From JAATFS01 sp037145635 (GTDB taxonomy: Bacteria > Pseudomonadota > Gammaproteobacteria > Xanthomonadales > Xanthomonadaceae), in contig JBBCXB010000005.1 of NCBI GenBank assembly GCA_037145635.1, positions 310,001 to 374,000 of the forward strand: a DNA stretch of 64,000 nucleotides, written 5' to 3'. Below, one piece after another: positions 46,905 through 56,044 of the stretch. A program made the position numbers and the translations under genes. Positions within the stretch are counted from its first letter, which is position 1, and every line of letters begins with the position of its first letter. Under the pieces are notes generated by a model. That model saw only the letters and a program-made list of their open reading frames with translations, was not told the DNA's origin and did no database searches.

Positions 46905-49388
46905 CTAGGGTTCGCGCAGGGCCAGTGCCGGCGGCGTGGTGAGGATGCGGCGGGTGCCCGACCAGCCGGCCAGCAGGCTCAGGGCCACGCCGAGCAGGCC
47001 GCCGGCGAGCAGCGCCGGCCAGTCCGGCGCCAGGCCGATCTCGAACGCCTGGCGCCCCACCACCGTGCCGATCAGCGCGGCCGCCGCGACCGCCAGCACC
47101 GCCGCCAGCATGCCCAGGGCGCCGAACTCCACCAGCACCGCGCCGCGCAACTGGCCGCGGCGCGCGCCCAGCGTGCGCAGCACCGCGCTGTCGTAGCGGC
47201 GCTCGCCGGCGGTGGCCTGCAGCGCGGCCAGCAGTACCAGCACCCCGGCCAGCAGGCTGAACCCCATCACCAGTTGCACCGCCTGGCCGACCTGGGCGAT
47301 GACCTCGCGCACGCGGCCGAGGATGGCATCGATGTCCAGCACCGAGATGTTGGGGAAGTCGCGGGTGAGCGCGGCCAGCCGCGGCGCGTTGCCCGCCGGC
47401 AGGTGGACGCTGGAGATCAGGTTGTACGGGGCGTCGCCGACCGCGCCCTCGTTGAGCAGCAGGAAGAAGTTCACCCGGAACGAGTCCCAGTCGGCCTTGC
47501 GGATGCTGGTGACGGTGAAGCTGCGCTGCTGCTCGCCGAGCAGCAGGGTGATGCGGTCGCCCAGCCGGAGCCGGTAGCGCTCGGCCCAGCCTTGCTCGAC
47601 CGAGGCCTCGGCCGCGGCGCTGCCCGCTCCCCAAAAACGCCCGGCGGTCAGCGTGTTGGCGGGGGGGAAGTCGTGCCGCCACGAGAAGTTGACCGGGCGG
47701 TTGTCGCCGTCGCCGTCGTCGCCCGGTTCGCGGTCGCCACGGCGCGGCGGCTGGCCGTTGATCGCGACCAGCCGCCCGGTACTGAACGGCTCGACCGTGG
47801 CCTGCTCGACCCCCAGTCGGCGCAGGGTGTCGAGCACGGCCGGGCGCTGCTCGGGCTGGATGTTCATCAGGAAATAGTTCGGCGTGTCCGCGGGCAGGCG
47901 GTCGCGCCACTGGCCGAGCAGGCCGGGCCCGACCACCGCCAGCAGCAGCAACGCGCACAGCGACAGCGAAAGCCCCACCAACTGCACGATGCTCAGCCCG
48001 CGGCGCCGGGTCAGCGACGCCAGGCCGAGCTTCCAGGCACCGCGCAGGCGGTGCTGCACGGCGCGCAGCACGGCCAGCAGCCCGGCCCCCAGGGCGGCGG
48101 CCACCAGCGCCAGTGCGGCCAGCCCGCCCAGCACCCAGCCGGCCAGGGTCAGGTCGCCGGTGGCGTAGACGGTCAGCGCCAGGGTCGCCGCCAGCGCAGC
48201 GGCATAGACCAGCAGCGAGGTCGGCGGGACCGCGGCGAAGCTTCGGTTGAGCACGCGCATCGGCGGCACATCGCGCAGCCGCAGCAGCGGCGGCAGCCCG
48301 AACCCGAGCAGCAGCAGCAGGCCGATGCCGGCTCCCGCCAGTGCCGGCATGGCCTGCGGCAGCGGCAGCCGGTCCGGAATCAGGTTGCCGAGCGCCTGCA
48401 CCAGGCCTTCCTGGGCGAGCATGCCGAGCGCGATGCCCAGCGCGCAGGCCGGCAGCGCGGTCAGCAGCAGTTGCAGCGCCAGCGAGCCGAGGATGTCGCG
48501 CTGGCGTGCGCCCAGGCAGCGCAGCACGGCGACGTTGTCGATCCGGCGCATCGCGAAGCGGTTGGCCGCCAGCGCGGTCGCCACGCCCGACAGCAGGACC
48601 GCGAGCAGCGCCGACAGTGCCAGGAAGCGGCCGGCCCGGTCGAACGCGCTGCGCATGCCGCGCTGGGTGTCCTCGATCCCGACCAGGCGGTACTCGCTGG
48701 CGCGCGGCTTCAGCCACGCGCGCAACCCGGCGATCGCCGGCGCCGGCCCGGCGAACATCAGCCGGTACGAGGCACGGCTGCCCGGCCCCAGCAGGCCGGC
48801 GGCATCGACGTCGACGCGGTTGACCATCAGGGGCGGCGACAGCTGCATCAGTTCGCCCGAGGCGTCCGGCTCGGCGCGCAGCACGCGGGTGACCTTCAGT
48901 TGCCCGGCGCCGAACTCCAGCGCGTCGCCCAGCTTCAGGCCCAGGGCCTCCAGCAGGCGGGGGTCGGCGTAGGCCTCGCCGCGCGGCGGCGGGCCGGCCG
49001 GGCGCGACTGCGCGCTGGCGGCGTCGTCGCCCACCCGCAGCTCGCCGCGCAGCGGATAGCCGGGGCCGACCGCGCGGATGTTCGCCATCTGGCTGGCATC
49101 CCCGTGAAACAGCACGCTCGGGAAGCTCACCATCCGCGTGCTGCGCAGGCCGCGCCGGCGCGCCTCGGCGGCGAAGCGCTTGGGGAGGTCCTGGCGCCCG
49201 GTCACGCCGAGATCGCCGCCGAGCACTTCGGCGGCGCTGCCGGTCAGCGCCAGGGTCACGCGGTCCACCAGCGTGCCGACCGCGGTCATCACCGCCACGC
49301 CCAGCACCAGTGCGGCGAACACGGTCAGCAGGTCGCCGGCCAGGAACTCGCGCCGCACCGAACGTGCGGCATGCCGCAGGAGGTTCAT
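46905..49388 (-). CDS. FtsX-type ABC permease (YbbP-like)
   Basis: 827-residue inner-membrane protein of the MacB/LolE/FtsX superfamily, YbbP type. One membrane segment lies near residues 18-40 (LLTVFAALVLGVAVMTAVGTL). A large periplasmic domain follows, then two FtsX blocks with three segments each (about residues 250-375 and 710-815) and a central pair around 390-440 and 470-490. It works with the ATPase whose gene overlaps its start (ATGA at 49385-49388). The same pair next to divergent tesA occurs in E. coli (ybbAP-tesA). Substrate unknown; lipid- or lipoprotein-related roles are proposed for the family. Confidence 0.92.
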   Translation of the reverse strand: MNLLRHAARSVRREFLAGDLLTVFAALVLGVAVMTAVGTLVDRVTLALTGSAAEVLGGDLGVTGRQDLPKRFAAEARRRGLRSTRMVSFPSVLFHGDASQMANIRAVGPGYPLRGELRVGDDAASAQSRPAGPPPRGEAYADPRLLEALGLKLGDALEFGAGQLKVTRVLRAEPDASGELMQLSPPLMVNRVDVDAAGLLGPGSRASYRLMFAGPAPAIAGLRAWLKPRASEYRLVGIEDTQRGMRSAFDRAGRFLALSALLAVLLSGVATALAANRFAMRRIDNVAVLRCLGARQRDILGSLALQLLLTALPACALGIALGMLAQEGLVQALGNLIPDRLPLPQAMPALAGAGIGLLLLLGFGLPPLLRLRDVPPMRVLNRSFAAVPPTSLLVYAAALAATLALTVYATGDLTLAGWVLGGLAALALVAAALGAGLLAVLRAVQHRLRGAWKLGLASLTRRRGLSIVQLVGLSLSLCALLLLAVVGPGLLGQWRDRLPADTPNYFLMNIQPEQRPAVLDTLRRLGVEQATVEPFSTGRLVAINGQPPRRGDREPGDDGDGDNRPVNFSWRHDFPPANTLTAGRFWGAGSAAAEASVEQGWAERYRLRLGDRITLLLGEQQRSFTVTSIRKADWDSFRVNFFLLLNEGAVGDAPYNLISSVHLPAGNAPRLAALTRDFPNISVLDIDAILGRVREVIAQVGQAVQLVMGFSLLAGVLVLLAALQATAGERRYDSAVLRTLGARRGQLRGAVLVEFGALGMLAAVLAVAAAALIGTVVGRQAFEIGLAPDWPALLAGGLLGVALSLLAGWSGTRRILTTPPALALREP

Positions 49389-50095
49389 GCGGCCGCGTCC
49401 GTGTGCCGGTACAGGCGTCCGCCGTCGATGCGGTAGACGTGCGCGCAGCGGCGCGCCAGGGTCATGTCGTGCGTCACCAGCACCAGCGTGGTGTCGCTGG
49501 TCGCGTTGAGCGCGAACAGCAGGTCGCTGATCTGGTGCCCGGTGGCCTGGTCGAGGCTGCCGGTCGGCTCGTCGGCGAACAGGATGCGCGGCCGCGCCAC
49601 GAACGCGCGCGCCAGTGCCACGCGCTGCTGCTCGCCGCCGGACAGCTGGCGCGGGTAGTGGCGGGCACGTTCGCGCAGGCCCACCGCCTCCAGCACCTCG
49701 CGCACGCGCGCCGGGTCCTCGCGCCCGGCCAGCTCCAGCGGCAGCGCGACGTTCTCCTCGGCGGTCAGCGACGGCAGCAGGTGGAAGCTCTGGAACACGA
49801 AGCCGACCTCGCGCGCGCGCAACGCCGCGCGCGCCTCCTCGTCGAGCTGGCCGAGCTCGTGCCCGGCCACGCAGATGCGGCCGCGGCTGGGCAGGTCGAG
49901 GCCGGCGAGCAGGCCGAGCAGGGTGGTCTTGCCCGAGCCGGAGGCGCCGACGATGGCGACGCTGTCGCCTTCACCGATCGTCAAGCCGATGTTGTCGAGG
50001 ATGTGGACCGTTCCCTCCGGTCCGCTCACGGATTTGCCGACGTCGCTGGCGGCGATGGCGATACGGGTGCTGGAGTGGGGGGCCAGACTGTCGAT
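49385..50095 (-). CDS. ABC ATPase, LolD/YbbA-like (start codon non-standard)
   Basis: About 236-residue ATPase partner of the FtsX-type permease. Walker A GASGSGKTT, Q-loop VFQSFHLLPSLT, signature LSGGEQQRVALARAF, Walker B ILFADEPTGSLD and VTHD are complete. The family N-terminus (IAIAASDVGKSVSGPEGTVHIL) requires a start upstream of 50068, yet no in-frame ATG, GTG or TTG exists there for a long way. A ribosome-site-like GGGAGA (50107-50102) lies 6 bp before an ATC at 50095, where relatives would have ATG-Asp-Ser-Leu; CTG at 50086 is the other candidate. The ATC is used here provisionally. It is divergent from tesA with overlapping leaders. Confidence 0.88.
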   Translation of the reverse strand: MDSLAPHSSTRIAIAASDVGKSVSGPEGTVHILDNIGLTIGEGDSVAIVGASGSGKTTLLGLLAGLDLPSRGRICVAGHELGQLDEEARAALRAREVGFVFQSFHLLPSLTAEENVALPLELAGREDPARVREVLEAVGLRERARHYPRQLSGGEQQRVALARAFVARPRILFADEPTGSLDQATGHQISDLLFALNATSDTTLVLVTHDMTLARRCAHVYRIDGGRLYRHTDAAA

Positions 50096-50108
50096 GAGGA
50101 ATCTCCCA

Positions 50109-50765
50109 ATGCGTGGACGAACGAAACGGTACGGCGTCGTGGCGATGTGGCTGCTGCTGGCATGCTGGCTGCTCGCGCCGGCTTTCGCCTCTGCCAAAGG
50201 TCCGGGCGCCGACGCGCCGATCCTGGTGGTCGGCGACAGCCTGAGCGCGGCCCACAACATCCCGGTGGAGTCGGGCTGGGTCACCCTGCTGCAACAGCGT
50301 CTCAGGCAGCAGGTGAAGGCGCCGCCGCCGGTCGTCAATGCCAGCATCAGCGGCGAGACCACGGCCGGCGCGCTGACCCGGCTGCCCGCCCTGCTGCAGA
50401 AGCACCGGCCGCGCGTGGTGGTGATCGAGCTCGGCGGCAACGATGCGCTGCGCGGGCTCACCCCGGCGCAGCTGCGCGCCAACCTGGAGAAGATGATCCA
50501 GCTCAGCCGCCAGGCCGGGGCGCGGGTGCTGCTGCTGGGCATCGACGTGCCGCCGAACTACGGGCCGGCCTACCGCGAGCGCCTGCGGCGCACCTACGCC
50601 GAGCTGGCGCAGCAGTACCGGACCAGGCTGGTGCCGTTCCTGCTGGAGGGCGTGGCGCTGCAGCCGGGGCTGATGCAGGCCGATGGGCTGCATCCGACCG
50701 CGGCCGCACAGCCGCGGGTGCTGGAGACCGTCTGGCCGGCCCTGCGCAAGGAGCTAACCGACTGA
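50109..50765 (+). CDS. tesA: Multifunctional acyl-CoA thioesterase/lysophospholipase TesA
   Basis: 218-residue periplasmic SGNH hydrolase. The signal peptide is about residues 1-29 (YGVVAMWLLLACWLLAPAFASA). Block I GDSLSAA carries the nucleophile Ser, block III GGNDALRG the Asn, and block V DGLHPT the catalytic Asp and His. The ATG at 50109 follows gagga; an earlier in-frame ATG at 50094 would add five residues. Divergent from the ybbAP-like pair as in E. coli. It hydrolyses acyl thioesters and aryl esters. Confidence 0.95.
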   Translation: MRGRTKRYGVVAMWLLLACWLLAPAFASAKGPGADAPILVVGDSLSAAHNIPVESGWVTLLQQRLRQQVKAPPPVVNASISGETTAGALTRLPALLQKHRPRVVVIELGGNDALRGLTPAQLRANLEKMIQLSRQAGARVLLLGIDVPPNYGPAYRERLRRTYAELAQQYRTRLVPFLLEGVALQPGLMQADGLHPTAAAQPRVLETVWPALRKELTD

Positions 50766-50856
50766 ATTCCAAGGTGTAATTGTCTCGTTTGAATCTTCAC
50801 GCTGTTTCCACCCGCGATCCGGCATGTTTCACAAAGCTGAAGACCGAGGAATTTCC

Positions 50857-51570
50857 ATGCGTCAGACCAAGGAAACGGCCGGACTGGTTCTGGTCGTAGA
50901 AGACAATCGCAATATCTCCGAGATGATCGGCGAGTACCTCGAGGGCCGTGGGTTCGAGGTCGACTACGCGGTCGATGGACTGGACGGGTACCGCCTGGCG
51001 GCAGAGAACAGCTACGACGTGGTCGTGCTGGACCTGATGCTGCCGCGCCTGGACGGCATCGAGGTCTGCCGCCGCCTGCGCAACGACGCCCGCAAGTCGA
51101 CGCCGGTGCTGATGCTGACCGCGCGCGACACGCTCGACGACAAGCTCACCGGCCTGGGCTTCGGCGCCGACGACTACCTGACCAAGCCGTTCGCGATCCA
51201 GGAGCTGGAGGCGCGCCTGCGTGCCCTGATCCGCCGCGAGCGCCGCCAGGTGGGCTCGGAAGTGCTCAAGGTCGCCGACCTGGTGCTGGACCCGGTGAGC
51301 ATGCGCGCCACCCGCGCCGGGACCGAGCTGCAGCTGTCGCCGATCGGCCTGCGCCTGCTCACCATCCTGATGCGCGAATCTCCGCGCGTGGTGACCCGGC
51401 AGGAGATCGAGCGCGAGATCTGGGGCAACGGCCTGCCGGACTCGGACACCCTGCGCAGCCACCTGTACAACCTGCGCAAGATCATCGACAAGCCGTTCGA
51501 CCGGCCGCTGCTGCACACCGTGCAGAGCGCCGGCTACCGGATCGCCGACATCGCGCAACCGATGGCTTGA
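50857..51570 (+). CDS. OmpR-family response regulator
   Basis: 237 residues. The receiver domain has the acidic pair VVEDNR, phosphoacceptor D59 (VVVLDLMLPR) and K110 (DDYLTKPF). The C-terminal winged-helix domain includes VTRQEIEREIWG and HLYNLRKIIDKPF. The ATG at 50857 with gaccgagga upstream is preferred over the ATG at 50824. It resembles the ColR/QseB branch. The sensor kinase follows 143 bp later on the same strand, so they form a two-component system; the stimulus is unknown. Confidence 0.95.
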   Translation: MRQTKETAGLVLVVEDNRNISEMIGEYLEGRGFEVDYAVDGLDGYRLAAENSYDVVVLDLMLPRLDGIEVCRRLRNDARKSTPVLMLTARDTLDDKLTGLGFGADDYLTKPFAIQELEARLRALIRRERRQVGSEVLKVADLVLDPVSMRATRAGTELQLSPIGLRLLTILMRESPRVVTRQEIEREIWGNGLPDSDTLRSHLYNLRKIIDKPFDRPLLHTVQSAGYRIADIAQPMA

Positions 51571-51681
51571 TCGCGCGCGCCGGTTTCCCAGGCGGGAAGC
51601 CGGCGTTCCCCGGGGCGGCAGCGTGCCGTTTCCCGACCATTTCACCAGCCGGCTGCACAGGGGAGTCACGCCCATGTTCCC

Positions 51682-51687
51682 TATAAT
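51682..51687 (+). promoter_or_regulatory. Possible separate promoter for the sensor kinase
   Basis: Perfect TATAAT 27 bp before the kinase start codon. No clear -35 is found at 16-18 bp. It suggests that the kinase can be expressed apart from the response regulator. Confidence 0.4.
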
Positions 51688-51713
51688 TTCGGCGCTATCT
51701 CCTGGACGCCGCA

Positions 51714-52985
51714 ATGCCGCACGGGCTCCCGCGAAAAATCCGGATCGCCTTCATCCTGCAGGCCGCCCTGGCGGGCCTGGCGGTGGTGCTGGGCGGTTAT
51801 CTGGTCACCATGGTGATCAAGTACAGCCTGGTGCGGACGGTCCTCTCTGACGAGGCGTCGCACTTCTGGCGGGTCCACGCCGCCGCGCCGGCCCAGCCGC
51901 CCCCCAATACCCTGAACATCCGCGGCTATCTGGTGCCGGCCAACGGCCCGGTGTCGGCGCTGCCGCTGGCGCTGCGGCCGTTGAATGCCGGCTTCCACGA
52001 ACTCGCCGGCGACGGCCAGCTGGTCTACGTCGACCAGCGCCCGCAGGGGCGCCTGTACCTGGTGTTCCTGCGCTCGCAGGCCGAGCGCCTGGCGTTGTGG
52101 TTCGGGTTGGTGCCGGTGCTGCTGATCCTGCTGGCGGTGTACGGGGCCTCGTGGCTCACCTATCGCATCTCCAAGCGGCTGGTGTCGCCGGTAAACTGGC
52201 TGGCGCGCCGCGTCGCCAACTGGGACCCGCGCCATCCCGACGCCGACGACCTCGCGCCCGAGCACCTGCCGCCCGACCTGCAAGGCGAGAGCCGCCAGCT
52301 GGCCGTGGCGCTGCATGCGCTGGCGTGCCGGGTCAGCGACCACGTCTCGCGCGAGCGCAACTTCACCCGCGATGCCAGCCACGAACTGCGCACCCCGCTG
52401 ACGGTGATCCGCGTGGCCAGCGACATGGCGCTCGGCGATCCCGACGTGGCGCCGCGGGTGGAGCGCAGCCTCCGGCGCATCCAGCGCGCCGGGCGCGACA
52501 TGGAAGCGGTCATCGACGCCTTCCTGATCCTGGCCCGCGAGGCCGAGGTGGCGCCACAGAGCGAGATGTTCGACGCCGCCGAGCTGGTGGAGGAAGAGGT
52601 CGACAGCGCACGCGAGCTGCTCGGCGACAAGCCGGTGTCGCTGCGGGTGCGCGCGCATGGCGGGCTGCAGCTGTTCGCGCCGCCGCGCGTGCTGCGCGTG
52701 GTGGTCAGCAACCTGCTGCGCAACGCCTGCGCCTATACCGACCAGGGCAGCGTCGAGGTCGAGATCGGCAGCGACCGGGTGGTGGTCCGCGATACCGGCA
52801 TCGGCATGTCCGACGAGGCGCGGGCGCGGGCGTTCGAGCCGTTCTTCCGCGCCGAGCCGGAGCGCCCGCAGGGCACCGGGCTGGGGCTGTCGATCGTGCG
52901 ACGCTTGTGCGACCGCTTCGGCTGGCGGATCGAACTGGAAAGCCAGGCGGGGATCGGGACGTCGGTGGCGATCGTGTTCGGGTGA
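51714..52985 (+). CDS. Sensor histidine kinase of the adjacent two-component system
   Basis: 423-residue membrane kinase. Two membrane segments (about residues 10-34 and 128-150) enclose a roughly 90-residue periplasmic sensor with no recognised domain. A HAMP-like linker is followed by the HisKA box with H223 (DASHELRTPLTVIRV). The catalytic ATPase domain has the N box NLLRNACAYT, G1 DTGIGM, F FEPFFR and G2 GTGLGLSI. It would phosphorylate the response regulator encoded upstream. The gene is followed by a GGGAATC heptamer array within 12 bp of the stop. Confidence 0.95.
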   Translation: MPHGLPRKIRIAFILQAALAGLAVVLGGYLVTMVIKYSLVRTVLSDEASHFWRVHAAAPAQPPPNTLNIRGYLVPANGPVSALPLALRPLNAGFHELAGDGQLVYVDQRPQGRLYLVFLRSQAERLALWFGLVPVLLILLAVYGASWLTYRISKRLVSPVNWLARRVANWDPRHPDADDLAPEHLPPDLQGESRQLAVALHALACRVSDHVSRERNFTRDASHELRTPLTVIRVASDMALGDPDVAPRVERSLRRIQRAGRDMEAVIDAFLILAREAEVAPQSEMFDAAELVEEEVDSARELLGDKPVSLRVRAHGGLQLFAPPRVLRVVVSNLLRNACAYTDQGSVEVEIGSDRVVVRDTGIGMSDEARARAFEPFFRAEPERPQGTGLGLSIVRRLCDRFGWRIELESQAGIGTSVAIVFG

Positions 52986-52996
52986 GGCTGGGATTG

Positions 52997-53038
52997 GAGA
53001 ATCGGGAATCGGGAATCGGGAATCGGGAATCGGGAAAG
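52997..53038 (+). repeat. Heptanucleotide array GGGAATC (4 perfect plus 2 imperfect units)
   Basis: gagaatc, four perfect gggaatc units (53004-53031) and gggaaag, directly after the sensor-kinase stop. Same unit as the array after ftsA. Confidence 0.9.
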
Positions 53039-53274
53039 GCAAAGGCAAAAGGCGGTCGCGGACCCGAGTGAGGAATCCAGGATTGGCGTGCGGGCCGTTG
53101 GCGCCCGTGGCGCGGCGCACGTCGGCCATAGCGCGGACGGGCGTGGCTGGGACCGGGCTGCGGCCGTACGGATGATGCCTGGAGGCCCTGCGTGCCGGTC
53201 GGGCCAGGACGCCGCCTTGACGGCCGCCACGGCGGGACCGGGACCTGCGCTGGCGCGCGGTCCCGTCCGCCGGC

Positions 53275-53973
53275 CTAGTTGAGTTCCAGCTCCGGGGCGA
53301 CGCGGTCGCGCCACAGGGCGTAGCCGGCGGCGGTCATGTGCAGGCGGTCTTCGCGGAACAGCTCCGGGCGGGGCTTGCCGCTGGCGTCGAGCATCGGGGT
53401 GTAGACGTCGATGAAGTCCACCCGCGAGAACCCGGCCGCCGCGGTCTTGATCAGGGCATTGGCCTGCACCACCTGCGGCAGCAGCTGCGCGCGCGAGGGG
53501 CTGGGCTTGATCGACAGGTAGGCGATACGGGCGTCGGGCAGGTCGCGGCGCACGCGCTGGACGAAGGCGACGAAGTCGTCGCGCACCTGCGCCGGGGTGC
53601 GTCCGCTGTTGAGGTCGTTGTCGCCGGCGTACAGCAGCACTAGGCGCGGCGCGTACGGCACCACGATGCGGTCCGCGTACCAGGTGCTGTCGCGGAGCTC
53701 GGAACCGCCGAAGCCGCGGTTGATCACCGGCTTGCCCGGGAAGTCGCTGGCCAGGCTCTCCCAGAACCGGATCGAGGAACTGCCGACGAACACGATGCCG
53801 TGCTGCGGCGGCGGCTGCGCGGCGTCGGCGGCCTCGAAGCGGCGCATGTCCTCCTCCCACGCCGGGTTGGAGACCTGCTCGGGGATGCGGGGCGTAGGCT
53901 CGCGCGCGGCCAGCGCCGGTGCCGCGAGCACCACCAGGGCGCACAGCGCCAGGGACTTGAGCGTATGGGACAT
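53275..53973 (-). CDS. Secreted GDSL/SGNH-type esterase
   Basis: 232-residue exported SGNH hydrolase. The signal peptide is about residues 1-23 (LKSLALCALVVLAAPALA). The SGNH blocks are degenerate but readable: block I VFVGSSSIRFWESL (Ser), block II NRGFGGSEL (Gly), block III YAGDNDLNSG (Asn) and block V EDRLHMTAAGY (Asp-x-x-His). The architecture resembles G-D-S-L-like PAF acetylhydrolase-type lipases. Monocistronic; converges with the two-component operon across a 289-bp gap. Confidence 0.9.
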   Translation of the reverse strand: MSHTLKSLALCALVVLAAPALAAREPTPRIPEQVSNPAWEEDMRRFEAADAAQPPPQHGIVFVGSSSIRFWESLASDFPGKPVINRGFGGSELRDSTWYADRIVVPYAPRLVLLYAGDNDLNSGRTPAQVRDDFVAFVQRVRRDLPDARIAYLSIKPSPSRAQLLPQVVQANALIKTAAAGFSRVDFIDVYTPMLDASGKPRPELFREDRLHMTAAGYALWRDRVAPELELN

Positions 53974-54182
53974 CGGTTGCGGCCTCCTCGGTAGCGGGCC
54001 GGTCATGATGCCGCATGCCGGCGGTCGCCGCTGTCGACGACGCGGGACGGGGCCGCGGCGGCCGGCTCGTGGCGTTTATGGCAAAATGGACAGTCGATCC
54101 TTCGACTCCCGGCATCCCATGCTCTTCCCCTCCACGGTGGCGGCCCCGGCGATCGCATCGCGCGCCTGCGGTGACGCCGGCC

Positions 54183-54578
54183 ATGGCTGACCAGCTCGGG
54201 CACCTGCCGCGCGGGCCGCGGCGCATGTTCCAGGCGGCGGTCTGGTCCTACCAGGGCCTGCGCGCGGCCTGGCTGCACGAGTCGTCCTTCCGACTGGAGG
54301 TCTGCCTGACCGTGATCCTGGCGCCGCTGGGGCTGTGGCTGGGCGAGACCGGGGTGGAGCGCGCATTGCTGGTGGGCGCGCTGCTGCTGGTGCTGGCCAC
54401 CGAACTGCTGAACTCGGCGATCGAGGCGGTCATCGAGCGCTACGGCCCGGAGCATCACGAGCTGGCCGGGCGCGCCAAGGACATGGGCTCGGCGGCGGTG
54501 TTCGTGCTGCTGGCCAACGTGGTGCTGTGCTGGGGCCTGATCCTGGTACCGCGCCTGTTTCGTTTCTCCCTATTCTGA
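54183..54578 (+). CDS. dgkA: Diacylglycerol kinase DgkA
   Basis: 131-residue inner-membrane enzyme that recycles diacylglycerol to phosphatidic acid. Three membrane helices are visible. The conserved motifs are WHLHESSFRLE-like (AAWLHESSFRLE), TELLNSAIEAVIER and the active-site stretch HELAGRAKDMGSAAVF. It lies 10 bp upstream of terC on the same strand, so they are probably co-transcribed. A possible -10 is GCAAAAT near 54080. Confidence 0.95.
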   Translation: MADQLGHLPRGPRRMFQAAVWSYQGLRAAWLHESSFRLEVCLTVILAPLGLWLGETGVERALLVGALLLVLATELLNSAIEAVIERYGPEHHELAGRAKDMGSAAVFVLLANVVLCWGLILVPRLFRFSLF

Positions 54579-54588
54579 GGTTGTCCCC

Positions 54589-55338
54589 ATGCTGCTCGAG
54601 CTCCTGTCCGATCCGAACGTCTGGCTGACGCTGTTCACGCTCAGTGCGCTGGAAATCGTGCTGGGTATCGACAACCTGGTGTTCATCTCGATCGCCGTCA
54701 GCAAGCTGCCCGAGACGCAGCGGCCGCTGGCGCGCCGGCTCGGCATCGCGGTGGCCTGCATCACCCGGATCGGGCTGCTGGTGTCGCTGGCCTACTTGGC
54801 GCACATGGAGTCGGACCTGTTCGCGGTCGGCGGCATGGGCATCTCGATCCGCGACCTGGTGCTGATCGTCGGCGGCGTGTTCCTGCTGGTGAAGGGCGCG
54901 CTGGAGATCCGCGAGATGATCACCGGCGGCGAGGACCACGACCCCACCACCGGCAAGGCCTCGGGCGTGTTCGGGCTGGTGATCGCCCAGATTGCGGTGA
55001 TCGACATCGTGTTCTCGCTGGACTCGGTGATCACCGCGGTCGGCATCGCCGACCACATCCCGGTGATGGTGGCCGCGATCCTGCTGTCGGTGCTGGTGAT
55101 GCTGCTGGCCGCCAACCCGCTGGGCCGCTTCATCGATGCCAACCCCACGGTCAAGATGCTGGCGCTGGCCTTCATCCTGATGATCGGCGCGGTGCTGATC
55201 CTGGACGGGCTGGAGGTGCACGTGCCCAAGCCCTACATCTACGCGGCGATGGGCTTCTCGGTGCTGGTGGAGTGGCTCAACCTGCTGATGCGCCGCCGCG
55301 CCGCCGCCCACCAGGTGCCCGGCGCCGGGCAGTGGTGA
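54589..55338 (+). CDS. TerC-family inner-membrane protein
   Basis: 249 residues with seven to eight membrane segments. The TerC motifs are clear: ALEIVLGIDNLVFISIAVSKLP with the conserved acidic residues in the first helix and VFSLDSVITAVGIADHIPVM in the centre. TerC/Alx relatives export manganese or support metal loading of exported proteins. No yybP-ykoY riboswitch was recognised upstream. It follows dgkA by 10 bp. Confidence 0.95.
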   Translation: MLLELLSDPNVWLTLFTLSALEIVLGIDNLVFISIAVSKLPETQRPLARRLGIAVACITRIGLLVSLAYLAHMESDLFAVGGMGISIRDLVLIVGGVFLLVKGALEIREMITGGEDHDPTTGKASGVFGLVIAQIAVIDIVFSLDSVITAVGIADHIPVMVAAILLSVLVMLLAANPLGRFIDANPTVKMLALAFILMIGAVLILDGLEVHVPKPYIYAAMGFSVLVEWLNLLMRRRAAAHQVPGAGQW

Positions 55339-55410
55339 GCGCGGCCGCGATGCCGTCGTAACCCCAAACATGGCATGCTCGGGCTCCCTCGAATGATCCG
55401 GAGTTCCCTC

Positions 55411-56034
55411 ATGCGTCTGTTGATCCGCTCGTTGTTGCTGCTCGTGGTCGCAGCATCGTTGTCGGGTTGTGGCTACAACGCCATCCAGCAGAAGGACGAG
55501 ACGGTCAAGGCCGGCTGGTCCGAGGTGCTCAACCAGTACCAGCGCCGCGCCGACCTGATCCCGAACCTGGTCAAGACCGTGCAGGGCTACGCCCAGCAGG
55601 AGCGCCAGGTGCTGACCGAGGTCACCAACGCGCGCTCGCGGGTCGGCCAGATCCAGGTCAACGCCGACGACCCGGCGTCGCTCAAGCAGTTCCAGCAGGC
55701 GCAGGGCGAGCTGGGCAGCGCGCTGTCGCGGCTGCTGGTGGTCAGCGAGAACTATCCGCAGCTCAAGTCGGACCAGTCCTTCCGCGACCTGCAGGCGCAG
55801 CTGGAAGGCACCGAGAACCGCATCACCGTGGCGCGCGGCCGCTACATCCAGACGGTGCAGGACTACAACACCTACATCCGTTCGTTCCCGCAGGTGATCA
55901 CCTCCAAGATCTTCGGCTACAAGGAAAAGCCGAACTTCAGCGTGGACAACGAGGCGCAGATCTCGCGCGCGCCGGCGGTCGACTTCGGCACGCCGCAGCC
56001 GGCCGCGCAGCCCGCGCCCGCCCCGGGCAACTGA
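55411..56034 (+). CDS. LemA-family lipoprotein
   Basis: 207-residue LemA protein. The lipobox SLSGC gives the acylated Cys 20. The LemA core follows: GYNAIQQKDETVKAGWSEVLNQYQRRADLIPNLVKTVQGYA (conserved E-V-W/N-Q-Y-Q-R-R-D-L-I-P-N-L-V pattern) and YPQLKSDQSFRDLQAQLEGTENRI. A Pro/Ala-rich tail ends the protein. It is the first gene of a trio with two TPM-domain proteins, an association seen in many bacteria; the process is not understood. Confidence 0.95.
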   Translation: MRLLIRSLLLLVVAASLSGCGYNAIQQKDETVKAGWSEVLNQYQRRADLIPNLVKTVQGYAQQERQVLTEVTNARSRVGQIQVNADDPASLKQFQQAQGELGSALSRLLVVSENYPQLKSDQSFRDLQAQLEGTENRITVARGRYIQTVQDYNTYIRSFPQVITSKIFGYKEKPNFSVDNEAQISRAPAVDFGTPQPAAQPAPAPGN

Positions 56035-56044
56035 GCCTGCGCCG

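Noticed and set aside
54589..55338. Manganese (yybP-ykoY) riboswitch before terC
   Set aside because: The gap to dgkA is only 10 bp and the region upstream of dgkA shows none of the conserved loops.
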